Origin: G963667675 sp965249215
GTDB taxonomy: Bacteria > Chloroflexota > Dehalococcoidia > Lucifugimonadales > UBA3495
Assembly: GCA_965249215.1 (NCBI GenBank)
Contig: CBDFLN010000002.1
Location: 1,550,001 to 1,614,000 of the forward strand
Direction: 5' to 3'
Length of the DNA: 64,000 nt
Position 1 is the first letter of the stretch; the number at the start of each line of letters is the position of its first letter. Positions 45,784-53,446 of this stretch are shown in pieces. The position numbers and the translations under genes are program-made. The notes below the pieces were generated by a model. The model was not told the origin of the DNA, did not search any database, and saw only the letters and a program-made list of their open reading frames with translations.

Positions 45784-45823
45784 TCACAAAATATTGAACA
45801 AATCTAAAATTATAGGTAGCCGT
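45784..45823 (-). promoter_or_regulatory. Conserved upstream block, copy 1
   Basis: TCACAAAATATTGAACAAATCTAAAATTAT..GGTAGCCGT, 20 bp before the small gene; it matches 51707-51746 at most positions. AT-rich and partly palindromic, it is a promoter and operator candidate. Confidence 0.5.
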
Positions 45824-45828
45824 GTTGG

Positions 45829-45889
45829 CAACCAGCAAAAATGGGACTGCGATAATCCCACCCGGGCCTCCTCGGCTCGGGCCTGACCC
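45829..45889 (-). repeat. ~57-bp dispersed repeat, copy 2
   Basis: Complement of the sequence at 36951-37010. It directly adjoins the conserved upstream block of the small gene. Confidence 0.6.
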
Positions 45890-46000
45890 TGAGAGGGACC
45901 GGCGCAATGCCCTCACAGTGATCTGTCGACTCGTGCGCGAGGCGGCCCATCAAGCTCACCGACGGGATGAGCAGTGACCTGATAGCAGCTGTCTTTAATG

Positions 46001-46372
46001 TCAAGTTGCAGAGACCGTCGGACTCCATTTCTGGCCATTCTTTAGCATGCAGTTGAGGATGATTAGCAGCTTCCGCATGCAGGCTGTCAGGGCCAGTTTT
46101 TTCGGCTTGCCGGCTGCCAGTAAGCGTTGATAAAACTCTCGGATAATCGGGTTCCAGCGGCTAGCAACCAGGGTTCCCATGTACAACGCGACGCGGACTC
46201 GGGCTCGACCACCCCATACGGTGCGTTTCCCGCGGTGGGGACCGCTGTCCCCGCTGAAGGGCGCTACCCCGACTAATGCGGCGATTTGCTTTCTGCTCAG
46301 CGTGCCTAGTTCCGGACAATCGGCCAGCAAGGTATCGTTGTCGGGCATGGAAACCTCCCCTAACTCTCTCAA
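46001..46372 (-). pseudogene. IS110-family transposase C-terminal remnant
   Basis: Reads LADCPELGTLSRKQIAALVGVAPFSGDSG, GKRTVWGGRARVRVALYMG and LLAAGKPKKLALTACMRKLLIILN, the C-terminal transposase_20 domain. The catalytic N-terminal domain is missing. It is of a different branch from the IS110 gene at 14071-15423. Confidence 0.82.
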
Positions 46373-46737
46373 CTCCGATAAGCTGGGTTCACCGGGTAGT
46401 CCTCGGGCTTGCCCGTATCGCCCCGTTGGATGACAGAGTCGCGGCGGTCTCCATAAAGGCGGGCGCGGTTTATCACATAGTCGCCCTCGTCATTGTAGGT
46501 ATCGATGTCCCTGTAGTCGGTCATCAGCCAGTACTTGTGGTCGCCAATGAACAGATAGGTGTTATTCATGGTGAAGAAGCGGCACGCCATCCCCTCACCC
46601 GCCCGGAACCGCTTGCGAATTGCATCCAGCAACTCCCTTTGGTCGTCTCTCTCGGACAGCACGTACTCATGGGGCCAGGGTTCGCGATAGGTTACCGCTT
46701 CCCGCCAATGGGGCCGGCCGATGAGCTCCGTCAACAT
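46369..46737 (-). CDS. Hypothetical 122-residue protein
   Basis: Starts at an ATG after AGGAGGAATTG (spacing about 10). It reads LTELIGRPHWREAVTYREPW, then FFTMNNTYLFIGDHKYWLMTDY and ends in VNPAYRS. The alternation of aromatic and charged residues looks like a compact beta-rich cytosolic protein. No family was recognised. It abuts the IS110 remnant and lies 50 bp downstream of the PD-(D/E)XK nuclease gene, so it may belong to the same transcription unit. Confidence 0.55.
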   Translation of the reverse strand: MLTELIGRPHWREAVTYREPWPHEYVLSERDDQRELLDAIRKRFRAGEGMACRFFTMNNTYLFIGDHKYWLMTDYRDIDTYNDEGDYVINRARLYGDRRDSVIQRGDTGKPEDYPVNPAYRS

Positions 46738-46787
46738 GGGGGCAATTCCTCCTCCTATGATCAAAGGATCTGAAGGGCGAAGACACT

Positions 46788-47624
46788 CTACGTCATTCCT
46801 TCGAAATACCGGGTCGCCAGATAGTCCAGATAATGATCAAGAATTCGCCCGGATTTCCTGAGCCTTCCGTAGACTTCTTGGCAGGTCAGAGCCTTGAACC
46901 TAATCTCGGGTCCGACTCTGTCACCAAAGAGGCCTACTTCCCGCCTGTGGGCTTCGGCCCCGTCCCCGGACCAGTCGTAGTACAGGTAATAGAGACTAAA
47001 CCTGCTGCCCTTCTGCTTAGCCAGCCCAAGAGCGTGCTTGAGGAGTTGTCGCGGGTCTAGGTACTCGAACCGCTCCCTGCCGCCGCTGAGCTCCCTACCC
47101 CAAAGTTCTTCAGCGAGTTCTTGACAGGCTGGCAGGCCCTCCCTGGCCCAAAGGCCGCCGGACTCGGGGAAATAGGACGTCCTGAAGTTGGATTTGGGTT
47201 TGGTGGAACGCTTCAAGTGCTCGGTAAATTTGCTCTCGATTCCGACCACGAACCCAGTGGTGTTGGTTATTGCCAAATCCAGATGGGGAGGAGTGCCTCC
47301 CAACCCCGTGGGAAATTGCGCTTCGAAGTCCAGTTCATGCCCAGCCGCGGGGTCAATGCCCAACGCCGAAAGAATGGGAGATTTGTCTCGGTCTGTCCAG
47401 TAGTCGAAAAAGTTCACGGCCAGGGCCGACGATGAGTGCAACGCTCTCATGTGCCCACTCAGCTCTGAGCCGGCGCCGCTTTCAAAGGCCAGCCGGGCCT
47501 GATGCGAAAGAGGCTGAAATAGATTGGCTTCAACCTCCCGCACGTAACCGCGCTGGTCGAAGGCAATGTTGCTAGCCTGTGCCCAATCCCGCTGGAGTTT
47601 TCGTATCTCTTGTTCTGCGTCCAT
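46788..47624 (-). CDS. PD-(D/E)XK endonuclease, PGN_0703-like
   Basis: A 278-residue protein. LHSSSALAVNFFDYW, LDFEAQFPTGLGGTPPHLDLAI and VVGIESKFTEHLKR give the family order with Asp (PHLDL) and the E-x-K (ESK) active site, about residues 112-138. This resembles the PGN_0703 group of putative restriction endonucleases. No methyltransferase gene is nearby, so it may act alone or as a defence effector. The start at 47624 lacks an obvious ribosome site. Confidence 0.75.
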   Translation of the reverse strand: MDAEQEIRKLQRDWAQASNIAFDQRGYVREVEANLFQPLSHQARLAFESGAGSELSGHMRALHSSSALAVNFFDYWTDRDKSPILSALGIDPAAGHELDFEAQFPTGLGGTPPHLDLAITNTTGFVVGIESKFTEHLKRSTKPKSNFRTSYFPESGGLWAREGLPACQELAEELWGRELSGGRERFEYLDPRQLLKHALGLAKQKGSRFSLYYLYYDWSGDGAEAHRREVGLFGDRVGPEIRFKALTCQEVYGRLRKSGRILDHYLDYLATRYFEGMT

Positions 47625-47843
47625 TGGGTTCTAGATCATTTGCCCCTTCTGTAGCTGCGACCCACGGCGTGGGAGCAATTCCCTCGTATCCAACAGAGGA
47701 GCATCCACCATGTGCCTTTCGGGTCAACCAGCCCGCCGCGGTGGAATGTACAAGAGACCTGCCCGCCCTCAAAATTGGCCTGCAGCGCAAGCCGCAACTC
47801 ATCCAAGCCCGCGGAGTTCAGGAAGGCACCTGGTCGCCCGTCA

Positions 47844-48275
47844 TCAACTGAACTGGTCGTAGAATAACAGTTGACCTGCGTAACCCGCCTGGGCGCCGAA
47901 ATATTCTCCCGCCCACTCCAAGAGGCCTACGTTCTTTCGTCCCGAAGCGTGTTTCTTGCCGTAGTGTCTCCACAGCCCTGCCGCGATGTGCCTGTCTACA
48001 GGGAAAGCCCCCGGTCTATCAAGAGCAAAGAGACCCACGCAGTCTGCTATCTTGGGACCGATGCCGCGATATTTCATCAATTGTTCCCTGCCATGCGCCC
48101 AAGGCTCCCGGCGAAGGCTGGCCAGATCCAGCCGGCCCGCTGCAACATCCTGGGCGACTTCATGGAGCAAATCAGGGATATACCGGAATCCCAATCTGAG
48201 GCGCCGTAATTCATCCCGCCCCACTTCGGCTATTTGCCGGGGCGCCGGGATGGGTTTCAAGATAAAGCCGTCTAG
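47844..48275 (-). pseudogene. ogg: C-terminal half of OGG1-type DNA glycosylase
   Basis: Enters from the IS as DGFILKPIPAPRQIAEVG and carries the helix-hairpin-helix and active site MKYRGIGPKIADCVGLFALD and PGAFPVDRHIAAGLW. The Lys in GPKIADC and the Asp in PVDRH correspond to human OGG1 Lys249 and Asp268, needed for lyase and glycosylase activity. The chemistry is conserved, but the chain is separated from its N-terminal half by IS1182. Joining across one CTAG gives ..TELSL-DGFILKP.. in frame. Confidence 0.88.
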
Positions 48276-49835
48276 CAGCCCGTCTGAGGATTAGCTGGCG
48301 TGACTTGGATACAGGTGGAGGTCAGACGGCGACAATTATTGTTGCCGGGTGCAGCCACTGACGGACCAATAGCTTCGTACGCCTCAGTGTGCTGACCACC
48401 TCGACGATATTCCGGACACTTGTGGCAAGCCTGTTGGTCGGTGTTTCACGAGACTGGTCGGCCCCAAAGCGGAATAGTTTGAGCAGGTTGTGGCCGGTGC
48501 AGATCAGCGACCACTCGCCGCTGACCTTCTCCAGGCCCCGTAGCAGGAACTGGCGGAAGCCTCGGCCCTGCTTGATCTGGCCGAATACAGGCTCCACTGT
48601 CGCCATGCGCAAGGCGTAACGTTGCCGACCCCGTTTGGTCTGCAGCTTCCGGCGCATCCGATCCCTGGTGGGCATATGACTGGGTATGCGACCTCGGGGC
48701 GCGGGCGACGGCACTCTGCCGTGGCGGGTCTGCTCCGGCGCGACGAACGGGTCCACGCACAGCCTGTAGAGACCTTCAACCGCCTGTGCCGAGTAGTAAC
48801 CGGCGTCGGCGGACACCTCTTTGGGCACTGCGCCGACGTTGTCTATGGCCTCCTCCACCATCGCCACCGCCTGCTGCTTGTCCGAAGTCTGGTTGGTGGC
48901 GTGAGCCGCCACGATCACCTGGTAGGCACTGTCCACCACCGCTTGACAGTTGTAAGCCTGCAGGAAGTCCCGTCCGCCCGGCGCCGGCATGATGTGCGAC
49001 TCAGGATCGGTGAAGTTGCGCTGGGCTTTGTCGTCGGGAACCCCCGAATGACCCTTGCCCGCGGCCTCAGCCTGCTCCGCAGCCACCTGAGCTTCGGCCT
49101 CTAACGCCGCCATCGCCTCCCGTATCTTCTCCAACCGCCCCTCCCGAAAAGCCAACTCCTCCGGCAGTTCATCCCCGCGCTTGCTCTGTCCGTACCATCG
49201 GTCCTCTTCGTCATCAACCTCCTGGGCACGCCGCAGCAACTCCTCAACCTCCCCCGCCAACTGCGCCTCCTTCTCTTTCATCCGACCATAGCTCATCGCC
49301 TTGTGCCTCGATGCGTTGGCCCTCACTTTGGTGCCGTCCAACGCCACGTGACCCAGCTTCACCAGCCCCGCCCGCCGGCACAACGCCAATACTTGCAAGA
49401 ACAGCCCCGACAGCGCATCCAGATTGTCCTTGCGGAAGTCCGAGATGGTCCGGAAATCCGGCGTGTTGTTCGCCGCCAGTACACGGAAGGCTATGTCCTC
49501 GTGGAGTCGCTGGGCGATTCGTCGGGAAGATGCCACCCCGACGCAGTAACCGTAAAGCAACACCTTGACCATCATCCGCGGATGATACGGTGGGCCACCT
49601 CTACTCTCCCCCTCGTAGCGGGCAGTGATCTCCGATAGCTCCAACTCGTCCACGACGTCGGAGACGAAGTAAGCCAGATGGTCATCTGGCAACCACTCCC
49701 GCATTGCCGCTGGCAAAAGCAACTGCTGGTCTGGATCATAGGGACGGTAGGTCTTGCTCATCGCCCGCTCCCCACTACTCAACTGCGCCTATTCTACCCC
49801 AAACCACTCGCCTGCCGTGTTTCTCGGACAGGCTG
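48276..49835 (-). mobile_element. IS1182-family element
   Basis: A 1560-bp element with inverted repeats beginning CAGCC(C/T)GTC(T/C)GAG. It is flanked by CTAG on both sides (48272-48275 and 49836-49839), the 4-bp palindromic duplication expected for IS1182. It splits the OGG1-type gene. Confidence 0.9.
48322..49761 (-). CDS. IS1182-family transposase
   Basis: A 479-residue DDE transposase starting MSKTYRPYDPDQQLLLP. GHVALDGTKVRANAS, EVSADAGYYSAQAV and ATVEPVFGQIKQGRGFRQF supply the catalytic Asp, Asp and Glu. The N-terminal domain contains PPYHPRMMVKVLLYGYCVG, the usual DUF772 pattern. An in-frame ATG 7 codons upstream is also possible. It is intact. Confidence 0.93.
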   Translation of the reverse strand: MSKTYRPYDPDQQLLLPAAMREWLPDDHLAYFVSDVVDELELSEITARYEGESRGGPPYHPRMMVKVLLYGYCVGVASSRRIAQRLHEDIAFRVLAANNTPDFRTISDFRKDNLDALSGLFLQVLALCRRAGLVKLGHVALDGTKVRANASRHKAMSYGRMKEKEAQLAGEVEELLRRAQEVDDEEDRWYGQSKRGDELPEELAFREGRLEKIREAMAALEAEAQVAAEQAEAAGKGHSGVPDDKAQRNFTDPESHIMPAPGGRDFLQAYNCQAVVDSAYQVIVAAHATNQTSDKQQAVAMVEEAIDNVGAVPKEVSADAGYYSAQAVEGLYRLCVDPFVAPEQTRHGRVPSPAPRGRIPSHMPTRDRMRRKLQTKRGRQRYALRMATVEPVFGQIKQGRGFRQFLLRGLEKVSGEWSLICTGHNLLKLFRFGADQSRETPTNRLATSVRNIVEVVSTLRRTKLLVRQWLHPATIIVAV

Positions 49836-50340
49836 CTAGAGATAACTCTGTGGGAGACAAGGCGGCCAGTTTATCCACGGACTGGGCTATACCATCGATG
49901 TCCCGATTGGCTGAGCAGATATAGGCGACCAGCGTTTCCCAGGGGTCCTGCCGAAGGATGCGCATCGCACCGTACCGCTCCACCAGCCTGGCCACATTGG
50001 AGTCCACCTGACGCAGCGCATCGTGAACTGGCTTAGGATCTTGATCCAGTCGGAGGTACCTCTTAACGTGGTCCTTGAGGGACTGTTCAGGTGCATCGCT
50101 CCGGAACTCTATCCCAGCGTGGGATTCCCGTACTTTGACCAAGTTGCCTTTGACGAGGCCGTAATACCAACCGTCTAGCCAGGTCCAGCGAAATGCTTGG
50201 GACCGCAGCCAATTCAGTTCCAACCTGAAGGGTTGATGTGCGGACAAGTACAAGACAGCGTTCCGTAAATTAGGGCGATTCCTCTTTTTCCTTGCTGGTG
50301 TTCGCTTGGGAATTTTGGGCGCCGGAAGCCACTCAGTCAA
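49836..50340 (-). pseudogene. ogg: N-terminal half of OGG1-type DNA glycosylase
   Basis: Starts MTEWLPAPKIPKRTPARKKR, then FRLELNWLRSQAFRWTWLDG (the OGG_N pattern, with SQAFRW matching GQSFRW of relatives) and WETLVAYICSANRDIDGI at the start of the HhH-GPD domain. It ends at ..SPTELSL where IS1182 enters. The enzyme would excise 8-oxoguanine. The start overlaps the preceding frame by 4 nt. OGG1-type enzymes are uncommon in bacteria, where MutM usually does this job. Confidence 0.85.
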
Positions 50341-50865
50341 TCGACCCTTTTCCCTGGCCGCTTTTCATGTTTTTCAGTAGGTTTCTCCAGCCAGGATAGA
50401 TCGGGTCTCGACGGGACTGCCGCTGATTTCGAGGTGGGCTTTGTCCAGTGCCTGTCGTCCTGGCCCAACTGACGCTGATAGACCAACTCCCAATGGCGCT
50501 CCCAGGTGGCCGGGTCTTCCTGGTAGGCCGTGCTGTCCTTAAAGGACTCCGGCACGTAGGAAACGGGTTCCGGCGGCGGCTCCGGCACTGGCAATGCCTC
50601 AGCCGGCGCGGCGGGCGCGCTCGGTTGGCTCGGTTGGCTCGGTTGGCTTGGCTGGCTCGGTTGGCTGGCTCGGTTGGCTGGGCATCGACGGGCTGGTCGT
50701 TGTCCCCGAGCTGCTACCAGCGGGCGACGGGGCCGGTACAGCAGGAGTGTCCGGCGTCACCGGTACGACCGGCGTTGTCGGTGCGGCCGGCGGCGGCGCT
50801 GGGGCCGGCGGCAGCGGCGCCGGTGTTGGTTCCGGGTCCGGTGGGGCCGTGGGCCTACAAGCCAT
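50337..50865 (-). pseudogene. Pro-rich linker protein, apparently frameshifted in a tandem repeat
   Basis: ATG at 50865 after GGGGAGG. The first frame reads PPDPEPTPAPLPPAPAPPP to PSQPSQPTEPAKPTEPTEPT and stops at 50599. A second frame reads through the same repeats as PSQPSAPAAPAEALPVPEPP, then VSYVPESFKDSTAYQEDPAT and WLEKPTEKHEKRPGKRVD, ending at 50337. A 1-nt slip in the 9-bp AGCCAACCG repeats (about 50630-50690) would join them into one protein of about 175 residues. Alternatively these are two genes. The function is unknown; a decayed relative lies at 38.4-38.9 kb. Confidence 0.5.
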
Positions 50866-50928
50866 GCGGTGCCTCCCCTGATACGCCTATTTCCCTGGCC
50901 ACCATGTGCAATTCCTCTTGGGCCGCAC

Positions 50929-51243
50929 TCAGCCCTTGGTCTTCTCCGGGACCTCCACGATGTTATCCCGCTCATTGTAGTCCAGGAAAACAGCATAGAT
51001 GAGGTCCACTTCTTTGAGAGCGTCTTTCAGGTGCAGAGGCCGGAACTTACATTCCCGCCATTCCGCCCCGCGGGTTAGGTCTCGATACTTGATCTCCCAT
51101 TCCGTCATTCCTTCCGTGGGGGGGACAGCGGCAATAACCCCCTCCAGTGTCCCCCCTGCGTTCTTCCACCACAGACGGGAACCCTTGGAGGGTGCGCCCA
51201 CTTTGAACTGCAGCGGTTGGGGCGCTGAATCAGAAGCCGTCAT
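50929..51243 (-). CDS. Hypothetical 104-residue protein
   Basis: AAGGAGAGACGGC precedes the ATG. The sequence LQFKVGAPSKGSRLWWKNAG, then GVIAAVPPTEGMTEWEIKYR and FRPLHLKDALKEVDLIYAVF suggests a small beta-barrel followed by a helix. The C-terminus is charged (EVPEKTKG). It lies between the paralogue at 51.3 kb and the Pro-rich gene, all on the same strand. No family was recognised. Confidence 0.6.
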   Translation of the reverse strand: MTASDSAPQPLQFKVGAPSKGSRLWWKNAGGTLEGVIAAVPPTEGMTEWEIKYRDLTRGAEWRECKFRPLHLKDALKEVDLIYAVFLDYNERDNIVEVPEKTKG

Positions 51244-51280
51244 GCCGTCTCTCCTTCCGATAGTATAAGGAATCAGTGGC

Positions 51281-51357
51281 CAGCAGTCCGAAACTTACCA
51301 GACCCTACTTAAGAATAGTCTACTAACGTGTAGTATTAGAGTGTGACGTTAGTCCCG
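51281..51357 (-). repeat. Conserved 3' block of a small-gene family, copy 2
   Basis: Counterpart of 45373-45442, covering the last codons and about 40 bp past the stop of the gene at 51323-51688. Confidence 0.7.
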
Positions 51358-51688
51358 GAGTTTGCAAAACACACACACCCTTTTTCACCGCTTCTCGCGC
51401 TGCTTCGAGCCACTTTGGCAGCCTCTCGATCAACTCACGCGTCTTTCTCCGGTAGGCGAACGGGCCGCGTGATGCCGGAAAGACCCCCATGCGATTCAAC
51501 AAGGAGGCCAAGTCCTTCTCCCGTACCTTGGACATGGTGCGGTTCAGGTCCTCTAGGCCATGAGCCAATTCTCGCGCCGTGATGGTCGGAGACTCTCGGT
51601 TGAGGCGGCCCTTTGCAAAAGCCTCTTCCGTCAGCAGCAGGAGGTAGGCCTCGCGGCGTGTCAGGTCAAGTCGCTCCATGGTTTCCAT
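51323..51688 (-). CDS. Small hypothetical protein, paralogue of the one at 45.4 kb
   Basis: A 121-residue protein starting METMERLDLTRREAYLLLLT and ending GLTSHSNTTR. It shares the plan of the 45410-45763 protein: LNRESPTITARELAHGLEDL and DLASLLNRMGVFPASRGPFAYRRKT. The two are clearly diverged in the middle, yet the flanking DNA is strongly conserved. AGGTG lies before the ATG at 51688. The fold may be helical DNA-binding (inference). Confidence 0.65.
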   Translation of the reverse strand: METMERLDLTRREAYLLLLTEEAFAKGRLNRESPTITARELAHGLEDLNRTMSKVREKDLASLLNRMGVFPASRGPFAYRRKTRELIERLPKWLEAAREAVKKGVCVLQTPGLTSHSNTTR

Positions 51689-51706
51689 GCCGTTCACCTT
51701 CCCAGT

Positions 51707-51746
51707 TCACAAAATGTTGAACAAATCTAACATTTTGGATAGCCGT
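51707..51746 (-). promoter_or_regulatory. Conserved upstream block, copy 2, with an 8-bp inverted repeat
   Basis: AAAATGTT (51711-51718), 10-nt spacer, AACATTTT (51729-51736) form a perfect inverted repeat just upstream of the small gene. The same block with a less perfect repeat is at 45784-45823. It is a promoter or operator candidate, possibly bound by the small protein itself. Confidence 0.5.
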
Positions 51747-51898
51747 ACAGCCCCGCTTCCCTGTCTGGCCGACTATTCCCCGTCGCGAGGGGCTAAACCG
51801 CCAGTGCTGCTAACCCTGTGGCCGCCGTGTGGTGCGTTTATGATCTGCCGAACAGCTTACCGAGGCGTGCTATATTGACCTCCTGGCCGGCCCGGTAG

Positions 51899-52189
51899 TT
51901 AATCCAGCGCCCCAGGGGTCTGCTCCATTTCGGAACTGCTGTAGGGGAAGTCTCCCTGGGTCTGGAGATTGAACATCAGGCACTCCATCTGGACGCTGCT
52001 TTCATCGTCCGCCCTCATCTGCTGAATCCCCATCCAGAGTGCGCTCAACAGGGGTTTGTCGTTCTCCATAATCTCGTTGAAATCCTGCTGGGCCTGGGCG
52101 TTCTCTTCCTCTTCGAGGCTTTCCATGTCGAAGCTGATCACATCCATTTCGTTCAGGGCAGAGCGCATTTCCTTGGCTGAAACATTCAT
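51899..52189 (-). CDS. Hypothetical acidic 96-residue protein
   Basis: Starts at the ATG at 52189 after GGGGTGGGC, overlapping the preceding stop as ATGA. It reads MNVSAKEMRSALNEMDVISF, then EEENAQAQQDFNEIMENDKP. Highly acidic and helical, of the kind seen in small phage or element proteins. No family was recognised. Confidence 0.5.
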   Translation of the reverse strand: MNVSAKEMRSALNEMDVISFDMESLEEEENAQAQQDFNEIMENDKPLLSALWMGIQQMRADDESSVQMECLMFNLQTQGDFPYSSSEMEQTPGALD

Positions 52190-52592
52190 GCCCACCCCCT
52201 TGCCCTTCGGGAGTTCCGCAAAACTGAATGCAGGGCAGCCGCCTGATAGACCTTCTGAGGCGTGACGCCCGTGAGCAACCGCCGGCGCGGCTTCGCCTGT
52301 GCCGGGCGGATTCCAAAGGACTCCCCAACCGTCTTGCCCGTGAGCGGCTTGGGGCCCACGGCCTCTACCCGCAGGTGGCACCAGTCCGGGTAGTGCTGTT
52401 GGCCCTTGCCCATTTGGGGAAGCGTTTCTTGCGGCGCGGGTAGTACAGCCAGTCGCACTCCCGGATGAAGTTATTGGCAACTTCCGGTTCCTGGGAAGTG
52501 GCGGCCAGCAGGTGGATGCGTTGCTTTCGTAGGCCGGCGATTCCGCTGACAAATTCCATCTGCCCGGTGTTCGCCTGGCGGTAGCAGCTCAG
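52186..52592 (-). pseudogene. Frameshifted element gene truncated by the MITE
   Basis: The 5' part (from the MITE end at 52592) reads CYRQANTGQMEFVSGIAGLR and NNFIRECDWLYYPRRKKRFP. A frame change near 52415 is needed to continue with MGKGQQHYPDWCHLRVEAVG, then LLTGVTPQKVYQAAALHSVL to a TGA at 52186. No start remains upstream of the 68-bp element. The family is unknown. Confidence 0.5.
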
Positions 52593-52660
52593 GTTCCGTT
52601 TGCTTTTGGGGTACGGACTAGCTAACCGTAGGCACGCCAAACCCTAAAAGCAAACGGAAC
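52593..52660 (+). repeat. 68-bp palindromic MITE-like element, copy c
   Basis: Ends GTTCCGTTTGCTTTTGGGG and, complemented, GTTCCGTTTGCTTTTAGGG. Same length as copies a and b, but the centre differs (GGTAC..CTAGC), so it is the most diverged copy with the best-paired arms. Confidence 0.72.
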
Positions 52661-52747
52661 CACCAGCCGGTCTTGACTCGCGCGTGAGTGACCAATAGAA
52701 TGACTCGTAGAGCCTCTCTTTATGACTCAGAAAGGGGGCAGCACAAC

Positions 52748-53011
52748 ATGAACCAACTTACGGTCAGGGGATTCGATGACGAACTCAGCGCCATTATGCA
52801 CCGTCTCGCAAAGCAGGAGGGAATCTCGCTAAACCAGGCTGCGTTGAGGCTGCTCAGGAAAGGTGCCGGGATAACGGACAGCAAGGGGAATCCGAACGCG
52901 ATAGGCCCTTCGTTAGACGACCTGTTCGGCGTATGGAGCCGAGATGAGGCAGAGAGTTTCGATGCTGCCCTTGAGGTCTTCGAGACTGTGGACGAGTCTG
53001 CGTGGACATGA
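52748..53011 (+). CDS. Ribbon-helix-helix-type antitoxin (VapB/FitA-like)
   Basis: An 87-residue protein starting MNQLTVRGFDDELSAIMHRL, then EGISLNQAALRLLRKGAGI, a ribbon-helix-helix pattern as in FitA-type antitoxins. The C-terminal half (SLDDLFGVWSRDEAESFDAA) would wrap the toxin active site. The ATG at 52748 follows AAAGGGGG at about 9 nt. It overlaps the PIN toxin start as ATGA, the usual antitoxin-first order. Such pairs repress their own promoter. Confidence 0.82.
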   Translation: MNQLTVRGFDDELSAIMHRLAKQEGISLNQAALRLLRKGAGITDSKGNPNAIGPSLDDLFGVWSRDEAESFDAALEVFETVDESAWT

Positions 53012-53406
53012 GGATTCTACTGGACTCCAACGCCTACTCCGCGTTCATGCGGGGCAACCATGAGGTGAAAGACCTGATACAGGCTGCTGAGGAGGTGCTG
53101 TTCTCGGCTGTTGTGGTGGGTGAGCAGCTATTCGGCTTCCGGCAGGGAGCGCACTTCGAGCAGAACCTTGCGGAACTTCGCTCCTTCCTCGAACGTCCCT
53201 ACGTGTCCTTCGTTCCTGTGGGCCCGGTGACTGCGGACCGCTACTCACGGGTAATGACAGCGTTGAAGGCCAAGGGGCGGCCAATTCCGACAAACGATGT
53301 CTGGATTGCGGCTCACGCGATGGAAACGGGTGCCGATCTCGTTTCAGCCGATGGGCACTTCGAACACGTTGACGGGATTGTTTGGGTCCGGGTGACGGGG
53401 GGTTGA
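53008..53406 (+). CDS. vapC: PIN-domain toxin (VapC-like)
   Basis: A 132-residue PIN ribonuclease. MRILLDSNAYSAFMRGN has the first catalytic Asp, then FSAVVVGEQLFGFRQG (Glu), IPTNDVWIAAHAMETGADLV (Asp) and SADGHFEHV (Asp), the four metal-binding acids. The start at 53008 overlaps the antitoxin stop by 4 nt. It is full length for the family and likely functional. Targets of VapC proteins are usually tRNAs or rRNA, unknown here. Confidence 0.87.
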   Translation: MRILLDSNAYSAFMRGNHEVKDLIQAAEEVLFSAVVVGEQLFGFRQGAHFEQNLAELRSFLERPYVSFVPVGPVTADRYSRVMTALKAKGRPIPTNDVWIAAHAMETGADLVSADGHFEHVDGIVWVRVTGG

Positions 53407-53446
53407 AATCGAAAACAGCGACCACATGCCAGATTAGGATGAATGC

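Noticed and set aside
47640..47843. Small gene between the nuclease and OGG1
   Set aside because: A minus-strand frame with some coding character (VSCTFHRGGLVDPKGTWWML) has no convincing start and no recognisable family.
50630..50700. CRISPR-like or minisatellite array of GGTTGGCTC units
   Set aside because: Short 9-bp coding repeats without spacers; they encode Pro-Thr-Glu / Ser-Gln-Pro repeats in a protein.
45373..51357. Diversity-generating retroelement template/variable pair
   Set aside because: Differences between the two blocks are not adenine-specific and no reverse transcriptase gene is in the window.
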